Below, in pieces: positions 1-11,833 of a stretch of 64,000 nt of DNA. The DNA is taken from NCBI GenBank assembly GCA_900239685.1, contig OENT01000373.1:62001-126000 (forward strand), in the 5' to 3' direction. The notes beneath the pieces are model-generated. The model had not been told where the DNA came from, searched no databases, and was given only the letters and a program-made list of their open reading frames with translations. How positions within the stretch are numbered: position 1 is the stretch's first letter; every line of letters starts with the position of its first letter. The DNA is from Rotaria macrura. Lineage: Eukaryota; Rotifera; Eurotatoria; Philodinida; Philodinidae. The position numbers were made by a program, and so were the translations under genes.

Positions 1-96
1 TCTCGTACATGGTAATGAAAAGTTTCACAAAAGAAAAGTGATTTTTTTTTGTTCTGAACGCACTCATGCATAGACCGAAAAAAAACAATAGTTAGT

Positions 97-118
97 GTGG
101 TGGTAAGGGGGCGGGGGG
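97..118 (+). other. G-rich tract downstream of plastin
   Basis: A run of G blocks (GG, GG, GGGGG, GGGGGG) stands out in an AT-rich background, just past the 3' end of the plastin gene. On the plastin sense strand it reads as a C-rich tract. It could fold as a G-quadruplex, but the short first blocks make that uncertain. Confidence 0.4.
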
Positions 119-186
119 TTAAAATTAATTGAAATGCAAAAGCAAAAAGAATACACATATTCGTTAAAGATACAGAAAAGAAAACG

Positions 187-3039
187 TTAATTATTTATTA
201 CAAGCATGTCACTTGCCATAAGGCATGCAAATACTGTTAAAAGCATCTTTTGTTTTGTTTCAACAATATCATCTGGTAGGGCATAAATACGTGCACCAAT
301 TTTCCTTGCCATTGAAATTGCGTATAAAGCATTATCCATTTTAGCCTAGATTCATAAACACAAATAATATATGAAAGATATAGAACGAGAAAAACACAAT
401 ACTTCTGGTGTTCCCGATGTTTTCAATAGGCCATATTGAATAGAACCTGGTTTGATAGCATCAATTAAATCACAAATAAGCATTGAATCACTTAATGCTT
501 GATCGTGAAAACTAGTCAAGAATGTTGTCTTATTAGCACTTTTTAACTAAATATAAAAAGTCAATATTGAGAGAGTAAGAGACAGAGAGAGAATTCAAAG
601 AACAATAAAAATAATTTCTATGTTACTTTTTCATTTGCCCAAGTAATGATATCTTTGTCTGCAATAGGTTTGGTTGATTTTGCTAATTTTTGTAGAATTG
701 ATAATGTATATGCTCTCATTATTTGCCAAACAAGACCCAATGTTAACGTTTTATTTCCTTCGAGAATATCAGAACCACCAATACCAGTGATTTTAAAATT
801 AAGTGGTTCTTTTGCATAATCGACGGCAAAATTGCAATTGCCTATATGCGTAGAGAAAATATTGAAGAAAGTGTTCACCTTCAGATATAAAGTACGTACT
901 TAATTTTTGAAATCGTTCTTTGATGGCATTAAATGTTTTATAAATTTTAGGCCAATCAACTGTATTCGGACGAATAATATCATAAAGCTAAATCATATTG
1001 CAACGTCATCTTTTTCTTATTCAATAAATATTAATATTGAAACTTACTTGAAGTATTATTAAACCATCGCAAAGATCAGAATAAAGATAATTGACATAGG
1101 GTTCAAGACCAAAACTATTGATAAAGTTTCGATATGTCTTTTCTTCTCGAGTTTCTTCAATCACAATGCCTAATTCTGGTACTTTTTCAGTTGGAAGATC
1201 TAATGCTGGATACGTATTAAATAGATTAGCCACAAATCTACAATAGAAGTTTTTTTTTTAATTTCATTGATTCGTTTTTAAAAAGAAAAACATACGCAAA
1301 ATTAAGTTTTGGATTTCCTTTAACAACATCGTCGGGTGCCATGTGTGCTCGTGCTTTAATTTTATCCGATTCTTGTAACATTAATTCAGCACGGCGACGC
1401 ATGTCCGTTTCCTTGTATTTAAATAAAAGTGATTTTATTCGAATTCTTTAGTCTTTCTTACTTTCAATGGATCGTGTGTTAATGGTGGTTTTGTGTTAGC
1501 CGGTGCAATAACATTAAGTAAATAAGTATAGGCCTCAGAATCCTAAATTTTCATGAAATAAAAATAAATATTCAAGTTTCATCTATTCTGAAGCAATAGA
1601 AAAAAAAGAATAGCAATATACTTTGATATCACCGCTAAAATTCGCTACTGGTTTGCCTTTGTATTGTGAACGTTTAAGTTGATAATTAAACCAACGAAGT
1701 AATAATTCTTCAGGTGATAATTTCAATAAATCTTCTGGAGTTTCACCATCACGTAACAAAAGTACAAGACCAGGGACATGTTTTAAATTAATTTCACTAG
1801 TCAATTGAATCTAATTGATAGGAAAACGAATTTCTCGATTAATGAACGAATTGAAAAATTCATTAGTTAGTTTCTATGTATTTTTTAGTTTTTTTTACTC
1901 GAATGATTTGCCATAAAAGACCCATGACAAGATGTGGTACACCTTTTGAAATATTTTCTGGATGAATATTCACTACTTTACAACCAATACCACGTGCAGA
2001 ATTAATCGCTAATTGAATATATAGGAATTATTACTAATGTATACGCTAAATAAATAGTCTATTTACCAAGTTCTAAGTTTTCACCTTGACGAAATACATC
2101 TTGTTTATTAAGATTTAAATTAATGGCTCGTTCATCAATTGTTTTTGGTACAGCAATATTGATTAATTTACTAGAAAAATATTGAAAGATTAAACATTTC
2201 CTAATTGTTATTTAATCGAATGGGAGCATACCAAAGTAACACACCATCTTGGCAACGTTTATAAAGTCCCTGCGCATCCTTGGAATCAATTGGATTAGCT
2301 CGTAAATTTAAATGAGCATCATCAGCAAGATGTCTAATCGAAAACAAGAAGAAAAATTTCTATGCATATTTTTACATATATTAACCATAAATACAGACTG
2401 ATTCACCCAGTTTGCCGTCCATACACGTTCTTCAACTAAAACACTATGATATGGTCCTGATGCCTCTGGTTGATGTTCAATATTCGAGGCACTTGTATCG
2501 ACATCGTCAGATGGATCCTTCTTTTTTGTAACAAAACGATCGACACTACCAGTCATTGGTCTAACATTTTTAGTCCATGTACTACCTGGATCTTTTGTAG
2601 CGCGTAGTTTTAAATAGAGCTATGCACAAAAACACACAACATTTCTCTAAGAAAGTCTCTGATACTTTGAATTTTCTTACATCTTCAAACTCATCTTTAC
2701 TTAATTTACCATCTTTATTTTTATCATGTTTTTCAAGAATCCCATCTAATTCGAATTTTGGTACTTTAATACCGAGTTGCTGAAGCATACCAAGTACTTC
2801 GGTAAAATTAATGAAGCCCTTGCAAAAATAAAAATAAAAAAAAACTAATCCTTAGTTGCAATTAAATACAGGATGCTCACTGTTTGAAATTTTTGTTCTA
2901 CTTCAGGTGCTTGCCATTGTTCAGGTTGAATCCAACGACTTTCACGTATATTATTTTTAAGATCTTTTGAACCATCATCAGCTTTACCACTACTTCGGTT
3001 AGAATTTGGATTTCGATAAGCGGAAAATTGTGAAGACAT
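187..3039 (-). CDS. PLS (plastin/fimbrin family): Plastin/fimbrin, actin-bundling protein (14 exons)
   Basis: Plastins cross-link actin filaments into tight bundles in the cytoplasm, using two tandem actin-binding modules of two calponin-homology (CH) domains each. Exons read on the minus strand: 2881-3039, 2681-2818, 2399-2619, 2232-2333, 2067-2170, 1899-2008, 1622-1810, 1462-1542, 1296-1411, 1048-1237, 900-987, 627-841, 403-546 and 187-345. They join in frame to 671 aa (vertebrate plastins about 630). A canonical EF-hand loop runs from D85 to E96 ([12 protein letters not shown]). Plastin signatures follow: [20 protein letters not shown] and [13 protein letters not shown] in the first actin-binding module, then [23 protein letters not shown] and [11 protein letters not shown] in the second. 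All four CH domains appear present. The first EF-hand of vertebrate plastins has no recognisable loop here, and the first 50 residues are a poorly conserved S/N-rich stretch. All introns are short (about 50-80 bp). The start is the first Met that leads into the conserved part. Confidence 0.96.
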
Positions 3040-3836
3040 TCTGGAAGAAAGTGTAAAAGATTCTGAAGCTTTAGAACTGGCTATATATATATATATATAT
3101 CTAGAAAGTATACCGTGGTTAAGTCTTTTTTTTTTGGTTATCACAGCGCTTAATCATTGTCACTCTTTTCTTTCCTTTTTTAGTAAAAATAACTAATGAG
3201 AATGCTTCAACTGCATGAATCATCGCTTAAGTGACTCAAATAAGAATAAAATTAGAATAAGATTCATATATATATATATATGAAAACTAAAGTCAAGCAG
3301 AGGGTGGCGGAGGAGAAGACAAATAGAAATGGTTCGCAGTTAAATAGGTAACATAAGAAGTAATACCAGCCGTAATATTTGATTCTTTCCTTATCAAGAA
3401 GAGAAAAAGAAAAAGAAATGTTTTTGTCGATGAGAAAGTTTTTTTTGTTTTCTATGCTGGTGTTAAAGAATAGTAAGAAAAGAATAACGCAAAGTAAAAT
3501 GCAACAAAAAAAACAATTACGAAGAACAATGGTCTATTAAATACTGTGATCGTTACAGGCTATATTGTATGAATCACATGCATATATCTATCTATACTTA
3601 TGGACTCGATCTTACACCTTCCTTTTACTTCATAACATTAAAAACAAAGACGAATTTTTATAAAGTACGAATATAAAAGCATTGTACATTGCAAAACATG
3701 ATAGAATAGTAATATAAATGCACTCATATGTCTTTAACATAGAAATAAATGAATCAAAAACGGCAAAAAATATCAATAATACACACTTAGAACTTGTTCT
3801 TTTCATAGCTTATAGCAATGAGTATGATTTATCCGT
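3040..3836. other. Intergenic: plastin 5' flank and hydroxylase 3' flank
   Basis: No gene seen. It holds the plastin upstream region with two short (TA)n tracts near 3082-3101 and 3268-3281. The 3' flank of the hydroxylase gene lies at the other end. Both neighbours are read on the minus strand. Confidence 0.7.
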
Positions 3837-4619
3837 TTATGTTTTACTTGTTGACAGACGATGTGTACCCATGAATTGATCCCAAAGAGAAAAGAATGAG
3901 CCGTAACTATCTTTGCCATGTTCATGATGGAAATCATGTGCTAAAGCACCTGGCATAAGATTAGGAAGCCAATATTGTGTAGTAATATATGGGAAATCGT
4001 ATCCAGAATGTGCCATAACTGTTTGATAGGTTCGTATGCCAACCCAAAGGCATAATGTAAATATATGAGTTTCTTTCATTAGTATTGGTATAAGCCACAT
4101 AGATATTTGTGTTAGTATACCTTCAATGGGATCACTAAGAACAGCAGTTACACCTGTTGGTTGTTTGTAAACATGATGTTTTTTATGTATATGTTTATAC
4201 AACCAACGTGTATGCAATGAATAATGCATCCAAAAGAAAATCGTATCTTCGGAAAGTATGAAAAGGCAAATTTGAAAAGTAACAGTCAACCATGATGGTC
4301 GAACGCCTTGTATATCAACGTAACCCAAGTAATTATAAATATAATAAAGAATTGGTGTGAGAATAAATACTGATATTTGATGATGTATGGTTTCTTGAAT
4401 CATTAAACTGACTATATTAGGTTGATAACGTAATTTTTTCTTACGCTTTTGTATACGATATTGATCAATACACGGAATATCAAATATTTCAATAAAAATT
4501 AAAAAACTATTACATATCCAGAAAACAATTTCATATGTTGCAATGATATAGATAGAAAACAGCCACATATTTGATTGAAAAAATGATGTTGATGAGACAA
4601 CAGTATCATTTATTGACAT
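3837..4619 (-). CDS. Fatty-acid/sterol hydroxylase family membrane protein, intronless
   Basis: A 260-aa integral membrane di-iron oxygenase of the fatty-acid hydroxylase superfamily (sterol desaturase, methylsterol oxidase, cholesterol 25-hydroxylase). Members hydroxylate or desaturate lipid chains or sterol rings at the ER membrane. The histidine clusters that bind the two irons are visible in order: HYSLH at 132-136, HKKHH at 145-149, an isolated His in HSGYDF at 204, and HDFHHEH at 228-234. Hydrophobic segments lie near residues 17-46, 82-100, 110-130 and 168-195. The closing LWDQFMGTHR matches the family C-terminus. Length and the HSGY(D/N)FP signature recall cholesterol 25-hydroxylase, itself intronless in mammals, but the substrate cannot be read from sequence. 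It is the only gene in the window without introns, so a retrocopy origin is possible; no poly(A) remnant was noted. Confidence 0.87.
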   Translation of the reverse strand: MSINDTVVSSTSFFQSNMWLFSIYIIATYEIVFWICNSFLIFIEIFDIPCIDQYRIQKRKKKLRYQPNIVSLMIQETIHHQISVFILTPILYYIYNYLGYVDIQGVRPSWLTVTFQICLFILSEDTIFFWMHYSLHTRWLYKHIHKKHHVYKQPTGVTAVLSDPIEGILTQISMWLIPILMKETHIFTLCLWVGIRTYQTVMAHSGYDFPYITTQYWLPNLMPGALAHDFHHEHGKDSYGSFFSLWDQFMGTHRLSTSKT

Positions 4620-7601
4620 TGCTGAGTTAACTTATTTGACTACCTAGAAAACATGAAACTTTGACATGCTTTTACAGATGTATACATATATATATATATA
4701 TATATATATGTTATTTAGTGCGAGTGAAATAAGAAAAGATAAAAATTCGAGACAAAAATAATAAGAATGAATATCAAATGGTAATGCAAAGACAGAAAAG
4801 AAACGAACTAGTTCTGTTGTGAGACAAAATATTAGATAAGATATGAGATACTTGATATATAGCATTTAAAAAGAAGAATCAAACAACTTTAAATATAAAA
4901 ATTTTCGCTCCTATATTTATTTTGCTCGACAGATGTCTATTTATGACGGATCGTTTTTAAAATTCCTTAATATAATTATGATCAAAGTACAGATTCTAAG
5001 ATATAATAAAACAACGCATATCTAGATTTCTCTTAATACTATTTTAAAAAGCTGATGTTGATTTATGACTACAACGTCAATAAATCATTAAATTTTATGA
5101 TTTTCTTATTTTTCTATCATTTATAATGTGTAAACACATATGTTAAGGTACTCACGAGTCATTTATATCGTCGGTTAAATTTCAAGCTGTAGGGATGGCT
5201 TTTCCTGCTGATGTATGTTCTACCAATCTTGGGTTTCCATTCTTCTTGATGCAATTTACGGAGTTCAAAAGACGCCTTTATAAGTGTAGAATCTGTGCAA
5301 CTTTCGTTTGAGAAATTTTAACATTGACATCATGCAGTTCTTTCAATAAATTCATATCATGTAGTCTGTCGATAAATACTGTCGATTTATTCATTAATAT
5401 TATATATATATACTGTATACATGTATGGTTACTTGAATGAAATATATTCAAATTGTATAAATTTATTCGTTTTGTTTTCCATTTTAAACCATCTGAAACC
5501 TTAGTTAATCGTATTTCTCTTGGTCAGAAAAATATTCTTTAACACTTATTAATTAGAACATAAGCATCTGAATTCATATAGGAATAGACTGTATGACCAT
5601 ATATTAGTTAATGCTGTCATATGTTTTACCATACGAATTTATGTAAATTGAATTGATTAGAAAAGTTTATAATGAATGAGAGCCTAAAGAGTAACATTCA
5701 GCTTGAATTGATGGATTATGTGCAAGCATAAAATCGAATTAAGATATTGTTCAATTCAAAATGTTAAGTTTGTGGTTTAGTTAAAATGAATATGAAAGAA
5801 AAATCTCAACTCTCTAGTTTCTTCTGTTAAAATCTTGTCCCGTTTTACTGAAATTTTCACTCTCAATTTTCACTTTAAAAAACTACAACTTTGAGAGGCC
5901 AATAGATATCTAATCGTTGCTATAAATATTGTCAGCGTTCTTTGAAATCGGAGCACAATCTCGTATTGTCATTGTAAAATAAAATCGACCATCGAAAGGA
6001 GACAAAAGAGCTGAAGCGACAAAGAATTTTCATTCAACAAAACACTGGAATGTATGCGTTTGGGATTACTTTCTTTTTACAAGTATATAAAACCAATCAT
6101 ACAACTTTCACAGTTATCATATACTGATTTATCCTCATAAATTATGCAAATAGCTGTTGCTCGAAGTTTACTTCGATTTCATTTGAAAAATTGGATAGTT
6201 TTGTTTGAGCATAATTTCATCGATAAACGAAAAATTTGTTTCATTCAATCAAATTTCACTGCTATTGAAATTTCTTGTTGATAAACCGTAATGAAAACTT
6301 TCATTCAACAAACAAAGAACTCTATTAGTCACAAATTGGAACAGCTTTAGCTTAAAGTTTTTCAAATAATTTTTTAAGGTACCGTCAGTCAATACATATT
6401 TACAGACACGATAGGAAATGAACTTTATTCATGCTTACGAATGAGATGTAGTCTGGCCGTACAAATATTCATACAAGCACTCGACATACTACTATAGAAC
6501 TATCAGAGTTTGGCATTAGCTTAACTCAGCTTCTTATATCTTATCAACGTAAATCTATGAATACGACCGTTTTCTAGGATATGTCTTACTAATGATTTTC
6601 TGGTGAAAACATTTCAAGATCCAACCACTGTGTCTTTAAGTATGACCAATTATTAAAGAAAACGAATAAAGACAATGAATACTGTCCACTATTCCCAAAT
6701 GATTCAAGATCGATGTTGTTATTAAATTAAAAAACCCAGTCAAAATTTTACTTCTCTCAAATTTAATATGCTCATTTGAACTGAAATAGTTTTTCTTCGA
6801 TGTCTAAGCTAGTTTTTTAGTTTCCAATAAGAATTGATAGTTGAACAAGAGTGCATGGAAAGAAGTGACACAATGCTTAGTCTCGATTATCACTGCCTGT
6901 AATGGAGAAAAACTTGAGTTATGTGAAACATGTTCTCTTTCATCAATGAACATAACAAAGACAGCAGTCATCGACTACTGTGATGTCAACATCTGATAGA
7001 GAGTAGTAAATATCTCGGAGATCTCATTCTATGACTAATGTTGTGTCCTGATTATAAAAGATCTAACTCTTTTTAAAGTGTTTCGAATTATTCCTCATTG
7101 AATATTCTTGAGGAACTGTGAAAAGATTGAGGGGCAGCTATTTTTTAACATGCATTATTTTTCTTCTAAAATACTATCAATATCCATAGCACCACACTAC
7201 TCTATCACACCCTAATATAGAAATTTCGTTTTCTCGTTCAAACATGATTAGGCCCATGACGAAAGTCATATTTTCAATTTTTTCGTGTATCCATACTATT
7301 GATTAATTAAAATGATGACTATTTCATACACAATATTTAGCGCGTTGCTTATCAGATAGAAAAATATTGAGTCAGCTCTATTTATTCTAAATATTGGTGA
7401 GACATGAAATTTTCTTTTATGTTTAAGATGAATATGTATAGATCCAAGAAATGGTAGTGTTAAAAAAAAGCGTAGCAATATTAACTGTAATTGTGTATAA
7501 ATATAACAAAAAAAAAAGACTTCATCCGGATAACAATTTACGAGAGAAAAAAAGAACTGTATAATCCTCTCGTTTGGTCTGTGTTCAGGATAACTTGTAT
7601 T
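4620..7601. other. Intergenic region, about 3 kb, no supported gene
   Basis: Lies between the hydroxylase start and the 3' end of the aminotransferase. A (TA)n tract lies at about 4684-4708. A stretch around 5159-5317 is richer in GC than its surroundings and open on the minus strand for 52 codons without a Met; see the findings. Nothing else is recognisable. Confidence 0.6.
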
Positions 7602-10600
7602 TTAACGAACGCGAGATGATGATGTACCACGTGTAGCACTTTTCTTTCGATTAGTTAATTTAGCACGTGCATTTGTTATTGCTTTTATTTTCATTGAATC
7701 AATGATTCTTTTCTAAAAATCAAATCAAATTCAAGCTTATTATTGTTTGAATTCATCGGCAACAAACTAACCTTTGCATCATCAGGTATAAATGGAATCG
7801 AATTTACATCACAATTCGTATCTTGTCCTGTTTCTTTTTTCTTCAACATCGCTAAGGCAATATCGATTGGTAATGCAAACCAAACCATATCTATGTATTT
7901 ATCAGGAACATTTAATGGTGGATCCGATGTATAATCAATTACTTCAAGAGCATATCTTATAGCATCAGCAGCAATTGATTTCGCTTCACGAAGTGGATCC
8001 TAATAGAATTAATAAAAAAATGTATTACCAGTTGATAAGCAAAACGTTGGAAAAAATTAGTGATGCATGAAATCAGTTGTCACTATTGAATCATACTTTC
8101 TATAGATGTCGATCCTGATATGAACTTACTGATTAACATGCGAGATAATTAATATTTCTTTGATTTCAAAAACAAAATATATTAATGTATATGAACTTTG
8201 CATTACAACATACATACAGCTCGAACACATCAGAATCTTATACATCGGCAAAAAATACTGAATACTATCTAGTAGCATTGTTTACTATCGTGCTTTCATT
8301 AAATATTCTTCTCTATCCTAGTTATCTTCAATATTAGTTAATAGTATTGTGAACTTAATTACAAATTTAATACATTTTTACTGTACATATCATCGATGAG
8401 AATAGATCGTATGAAACAATAAGTTTTCAATACGACTATATATATTCTACATGATGTTTCGCTAGGCTCTAAGAATCTTATAGGTTCATTTATTGTTTTT
8501 CTTCGTCTCAAATATGATCGTACATAATGAGATGTAACGATCATAGAAATCTTAATCAATCGTTAACTTAAATGTTAAAGATTGCTTACAGGAAGATTTT
8601 TATCTCCATATGTTGATGATAAATCAATTTTTTTCCCATAATGCTGCATTTTTCCAGATTTATATGTTATATCTGTAAGACTTGATTGAAGTGTTTGAGA
8701 ACCATTGCGATGAGACCATGCAGCCGTCACTGGATTATACGTATACTAAAGCATAAAAAGTAAGCACACGTTGAAAGTAATGTATAAAATAGTTTTTCAA
8801 ATACCAATGGTAAGAATTTCCATCCATGATTAGCGATGAACTCCACAGCATTTAGAATGTATTCAATTTCATCATCGCTTGCAAAATACGGTAAATTGAT
8901 ACGTGTGAAGCCGGGTCTAAATGTGATTTGAGACTTCTATGTAATTAGAAATTACAATAAGAATGTGTTGCTTACTTCATCATCATAGTTCGAACAACAC
9001 CATCTTTTGCTCGCGCACTAGAGAGATTTAAATCACAAAATGTTCATATTGATTTTTACAAGTGTTGTCTCGCATTGATTTATTCGACTTACCAAACATT
9101 TTCTGTCATAAACAAACAATATTTATCTATTTTAGTATCATTTATATTCAATAGATCAAGTACATAGGGTCCAGCACAAGCACAACCAGATCGAACTTGT
9201 ATACCAAATAAATCGTTAAATAAGATACAAACTAAGTTTTGATGCAAGTACTTGCATACATTTGGTATATAGACAGAAAATGAAAATATTGGTAAACGTG
9301 TAGCTGTTTGAGAGCCAAGAATAATTAAGTTCTCGGTTTTTTTAAAACGTCGAAAAAATCGTTTAACTAATTCCTCTTCACGTGCGTGAACATAATTTAA
9401 ATCGATAGAATCTTTTAATTGAAAAACAAGACCAGCTCGGATACAACCGATGATATCCGGTGTACCCCCTTCTTCACGAATTTCAATATCATAATTATAT
9501 TCTCGACATGTACGAGTTACGAAATTTACTGTACCACCACCACATGCTTTTGGAGGTTTCAAACTAAATAAATTCTTTTTCGCAATTAGAATACCTACGA
9601 AATAAAAATAGTAATAATGAAAAACAATATTACTAGCATATTTGAACAACTATCTTACCTGGTGTGCCTGGACCACCAATAAATTTGTGCGTTGAAATAA
9701 ACACTGCGTCTTTATAAGCTGTCGGCGATGCATTCATATCGATTTTAACATAAGGTGCGGCTGATGCATAATCCCAAAAGATTAAGCCCGAATATGAATG
9801 AACAAGTGAAGATATACTATCAACGTCAGTAAGAATGCCAGATACATTACTAGCAGCATTTAATGAACAAATGATACGCTTTTTTAAATTCGAATAATGC
9901 TGTAGTTTTTCTTTTAATAAAGTTTGATCAAGTATACCTTGTTCTGTTGTTGATATACGAACAACCTTCACAAGAATACAAAAAATAATAATTAGTAAAC
10001 ATGAAATACAAAATAACTAAATCGTTTTCTTAAAGTCATACCTCAATCTTTGATTCAGTCCACGGTAATATGTTACTGTGATGTTCAAATGCACTGATCA
10101 TAACAACGGTATTTTTTCGAATGTTTTCATCGTGAAACTCAAAACTATTAACCATCGTATGAACAGCAGATGTTGAACCAGTACCAGTAAATATTAAAAC
10201 ATCATTTTCATTGGCATTGACTGACTTTTTTATTATACTACGAGCTTCTTCACGAAATTTTGTTGACTGTTGAGCACATAGACTTGTTTCACTGTGTGTA
10301 TTGCCATACCTATAGACATGAAAAACAAACGTCAGTGTGAAGAAAAAAGACGAGTCATACTTCAATTAACTTACAAAGGAAGTACATTAGTTCGAATATA
10401 ATTTTCGATGAATTCCAATGGTCGACCTGATGCAGTATAGTCACAATAGAATACTTTAAACAAGAAGCAAACGAACATCATTTCTAAAGATCGCAGAGAA
10501 AAAAACTGACCTCGTCGTGGACCCCATGGCCCATTAAAAACATGATCTTTACCAATAATATTCTCGTCGATATATTGAATAAGTTTAGGACGTGAATTAG

Positions 10601-11833
10601 CATTATTATTTTTACTTGATGAATTATAAAGTTTGTTGATAGATGGAAATAGTCCATTATTCGTATTGGTTGCTTTTTGATAAATATCATTAGAATATTG
10701 TTCGATTGTCGTTAAATCTGATCGACTCATCGACTTTGCCATTGACTTTGAAGATGATGCTGATGGTGCTAATTGAAATGTTGCTTTCATATTCGCTGGT
10801 CGCCACTAATAATTTATAGAAAGAAAAACTTGAATCATTTTTAATGAACATCGATAACATGCATTTCATGAATTAACAAAAACAAAATTCGATTAGGGAT
10901 AGTTTCTTTTTCCGATACAGATAAATTCAAATTAAATAAATAAATATATTGCTTTTCATAAAAACAAAATTAAGAAAACAAACAGAATAAGCGCCATAAC
11001 AAATAAATATTATCCTACCGTAAATTCTTCTTCATCATCACTTGATATATCAGTTGCATCAGATTCATAACAACTTGAACCACTATTAAGTCGTTGTCGT
11101 CTTTGATACATTTCTGGTGACGATGATAATTGTTGTTGCATATGATAATGGGTTGACATGGGAGATTCATAAGATGCACTCATTGGCAATAGCGATGGAA
11201 TATTACTGATACTGTTAGTACGATTTTGATAGGGAGAAACATCAAGGTTTTGACGAGATATAGCATGTGTACGAGACCGCAATAGATCTTGATTTTGTGG
11301 AATAGAACTACTCGAAAGCCAGGCATCATTTGATGGTATTGTCATAATATTAACTGGACTTGAACTTGCTATTTGTTGTTGCTGTATTTGTTGTTGTTGC
11401 ATGTGTTGCTGTTGCATTTGTTGCTGTTGAATTTGTTGCTGTTGAATTTGTTGCTGTTGAATTTGTTGCTGTTGCATTTGTTGCTGTTGCATTTGTGGTT
11501 GGACAGGTGCAGTCATTTGTGTTTGAGCTTGTGGTACTAATTGATCCGTACGATATAACTGCTTTTGTGGATCCATTTGCTGTTGTGTGAAAGCAACGGG
11601 TGCAAGACTTGGCGTTGAAAAGGCAGCTTGCATAGACCGTAGTTGATTATATTGATGAAATAGTAGATTCATTCCTTGCTGTTGTTGTTGAACATACATG
11701 GCTTGATGAAGAGGATAATGATGGTGATGCATCGAAAATAACTATAGACAAAAGCAAAAAGATTCAAATCAGCATTAATCCTAAGTATTCCAATGGTATG
11801 TGTATTTACTTGTGTTGGGGTATAATTGTACAT
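7602..11833 (-). CDS. Class-V PLP aminotransferase (cysteine desulfurase-like) with poly-Q N-terminus
   Basis: A pyridoxal-phosphate enzyme of the NifS/SufS fold. Exons, minus strand: 11810-11833, 11019-11741, 10511-10805, 10375-10453, 10042-10309, 9659-9965, 9093-9594, 8976-9017, 8805-8916, 8590-8745, 7772-7999 and 7602-7712, giving 948 aa. Residues 1 to about 250 are low-complexity (His-rich start, QQQQx repeats, then S-rich with an acidic DDEEE end). The catalytic part starts near 340 with DYTASGRPLEF and YGNTHSE. The PLP lysine is K557 in STHKFIGGPGTPG. The EEGGTPDIIG motif is at 606-615, and the mobile Cys loop RSGCACAGPY (700-709) puts C703 or C705 where group-II desulfurases carry the catalytic Cys. 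The first exon encodes only 8 residues (MYNYTPTQ); the next exon has an in-frame stop just upstream of its acceptor, so this micro-exon supplies the best start. Whether the substrate is cysteine is unproven. Confidence 0.87.
8000..8589 (-). other. Long intron (590 bp) of the aminotransferase gene
   Basis: Lies between the exons ending YGDKNLP and starting DPLREAK. The donor is GTAAGC and the acceptor CTATTAG. It is about ten times longer than most introns of this gene. No coding or RNA feature was recognised inside. Confidence 0.8.
11371..11497 (-). repeat. 15-bp tandem repeat coding QQQQ(M/I/H)
   Basis: About eight imperfect copies of a 15-bp unit (plus strand ATTTGTTGCTGTTGA or the C-ending variant). 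In the aminotransferase frame they code four glutamines followed by Met, Ile or His. The interruption of every fifth codon is regular, and the CAA/CAG mix is similar between copies. This indicates expansion of a 15-bp unit rather than simple CAG slippage. Confidence 0.9.
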
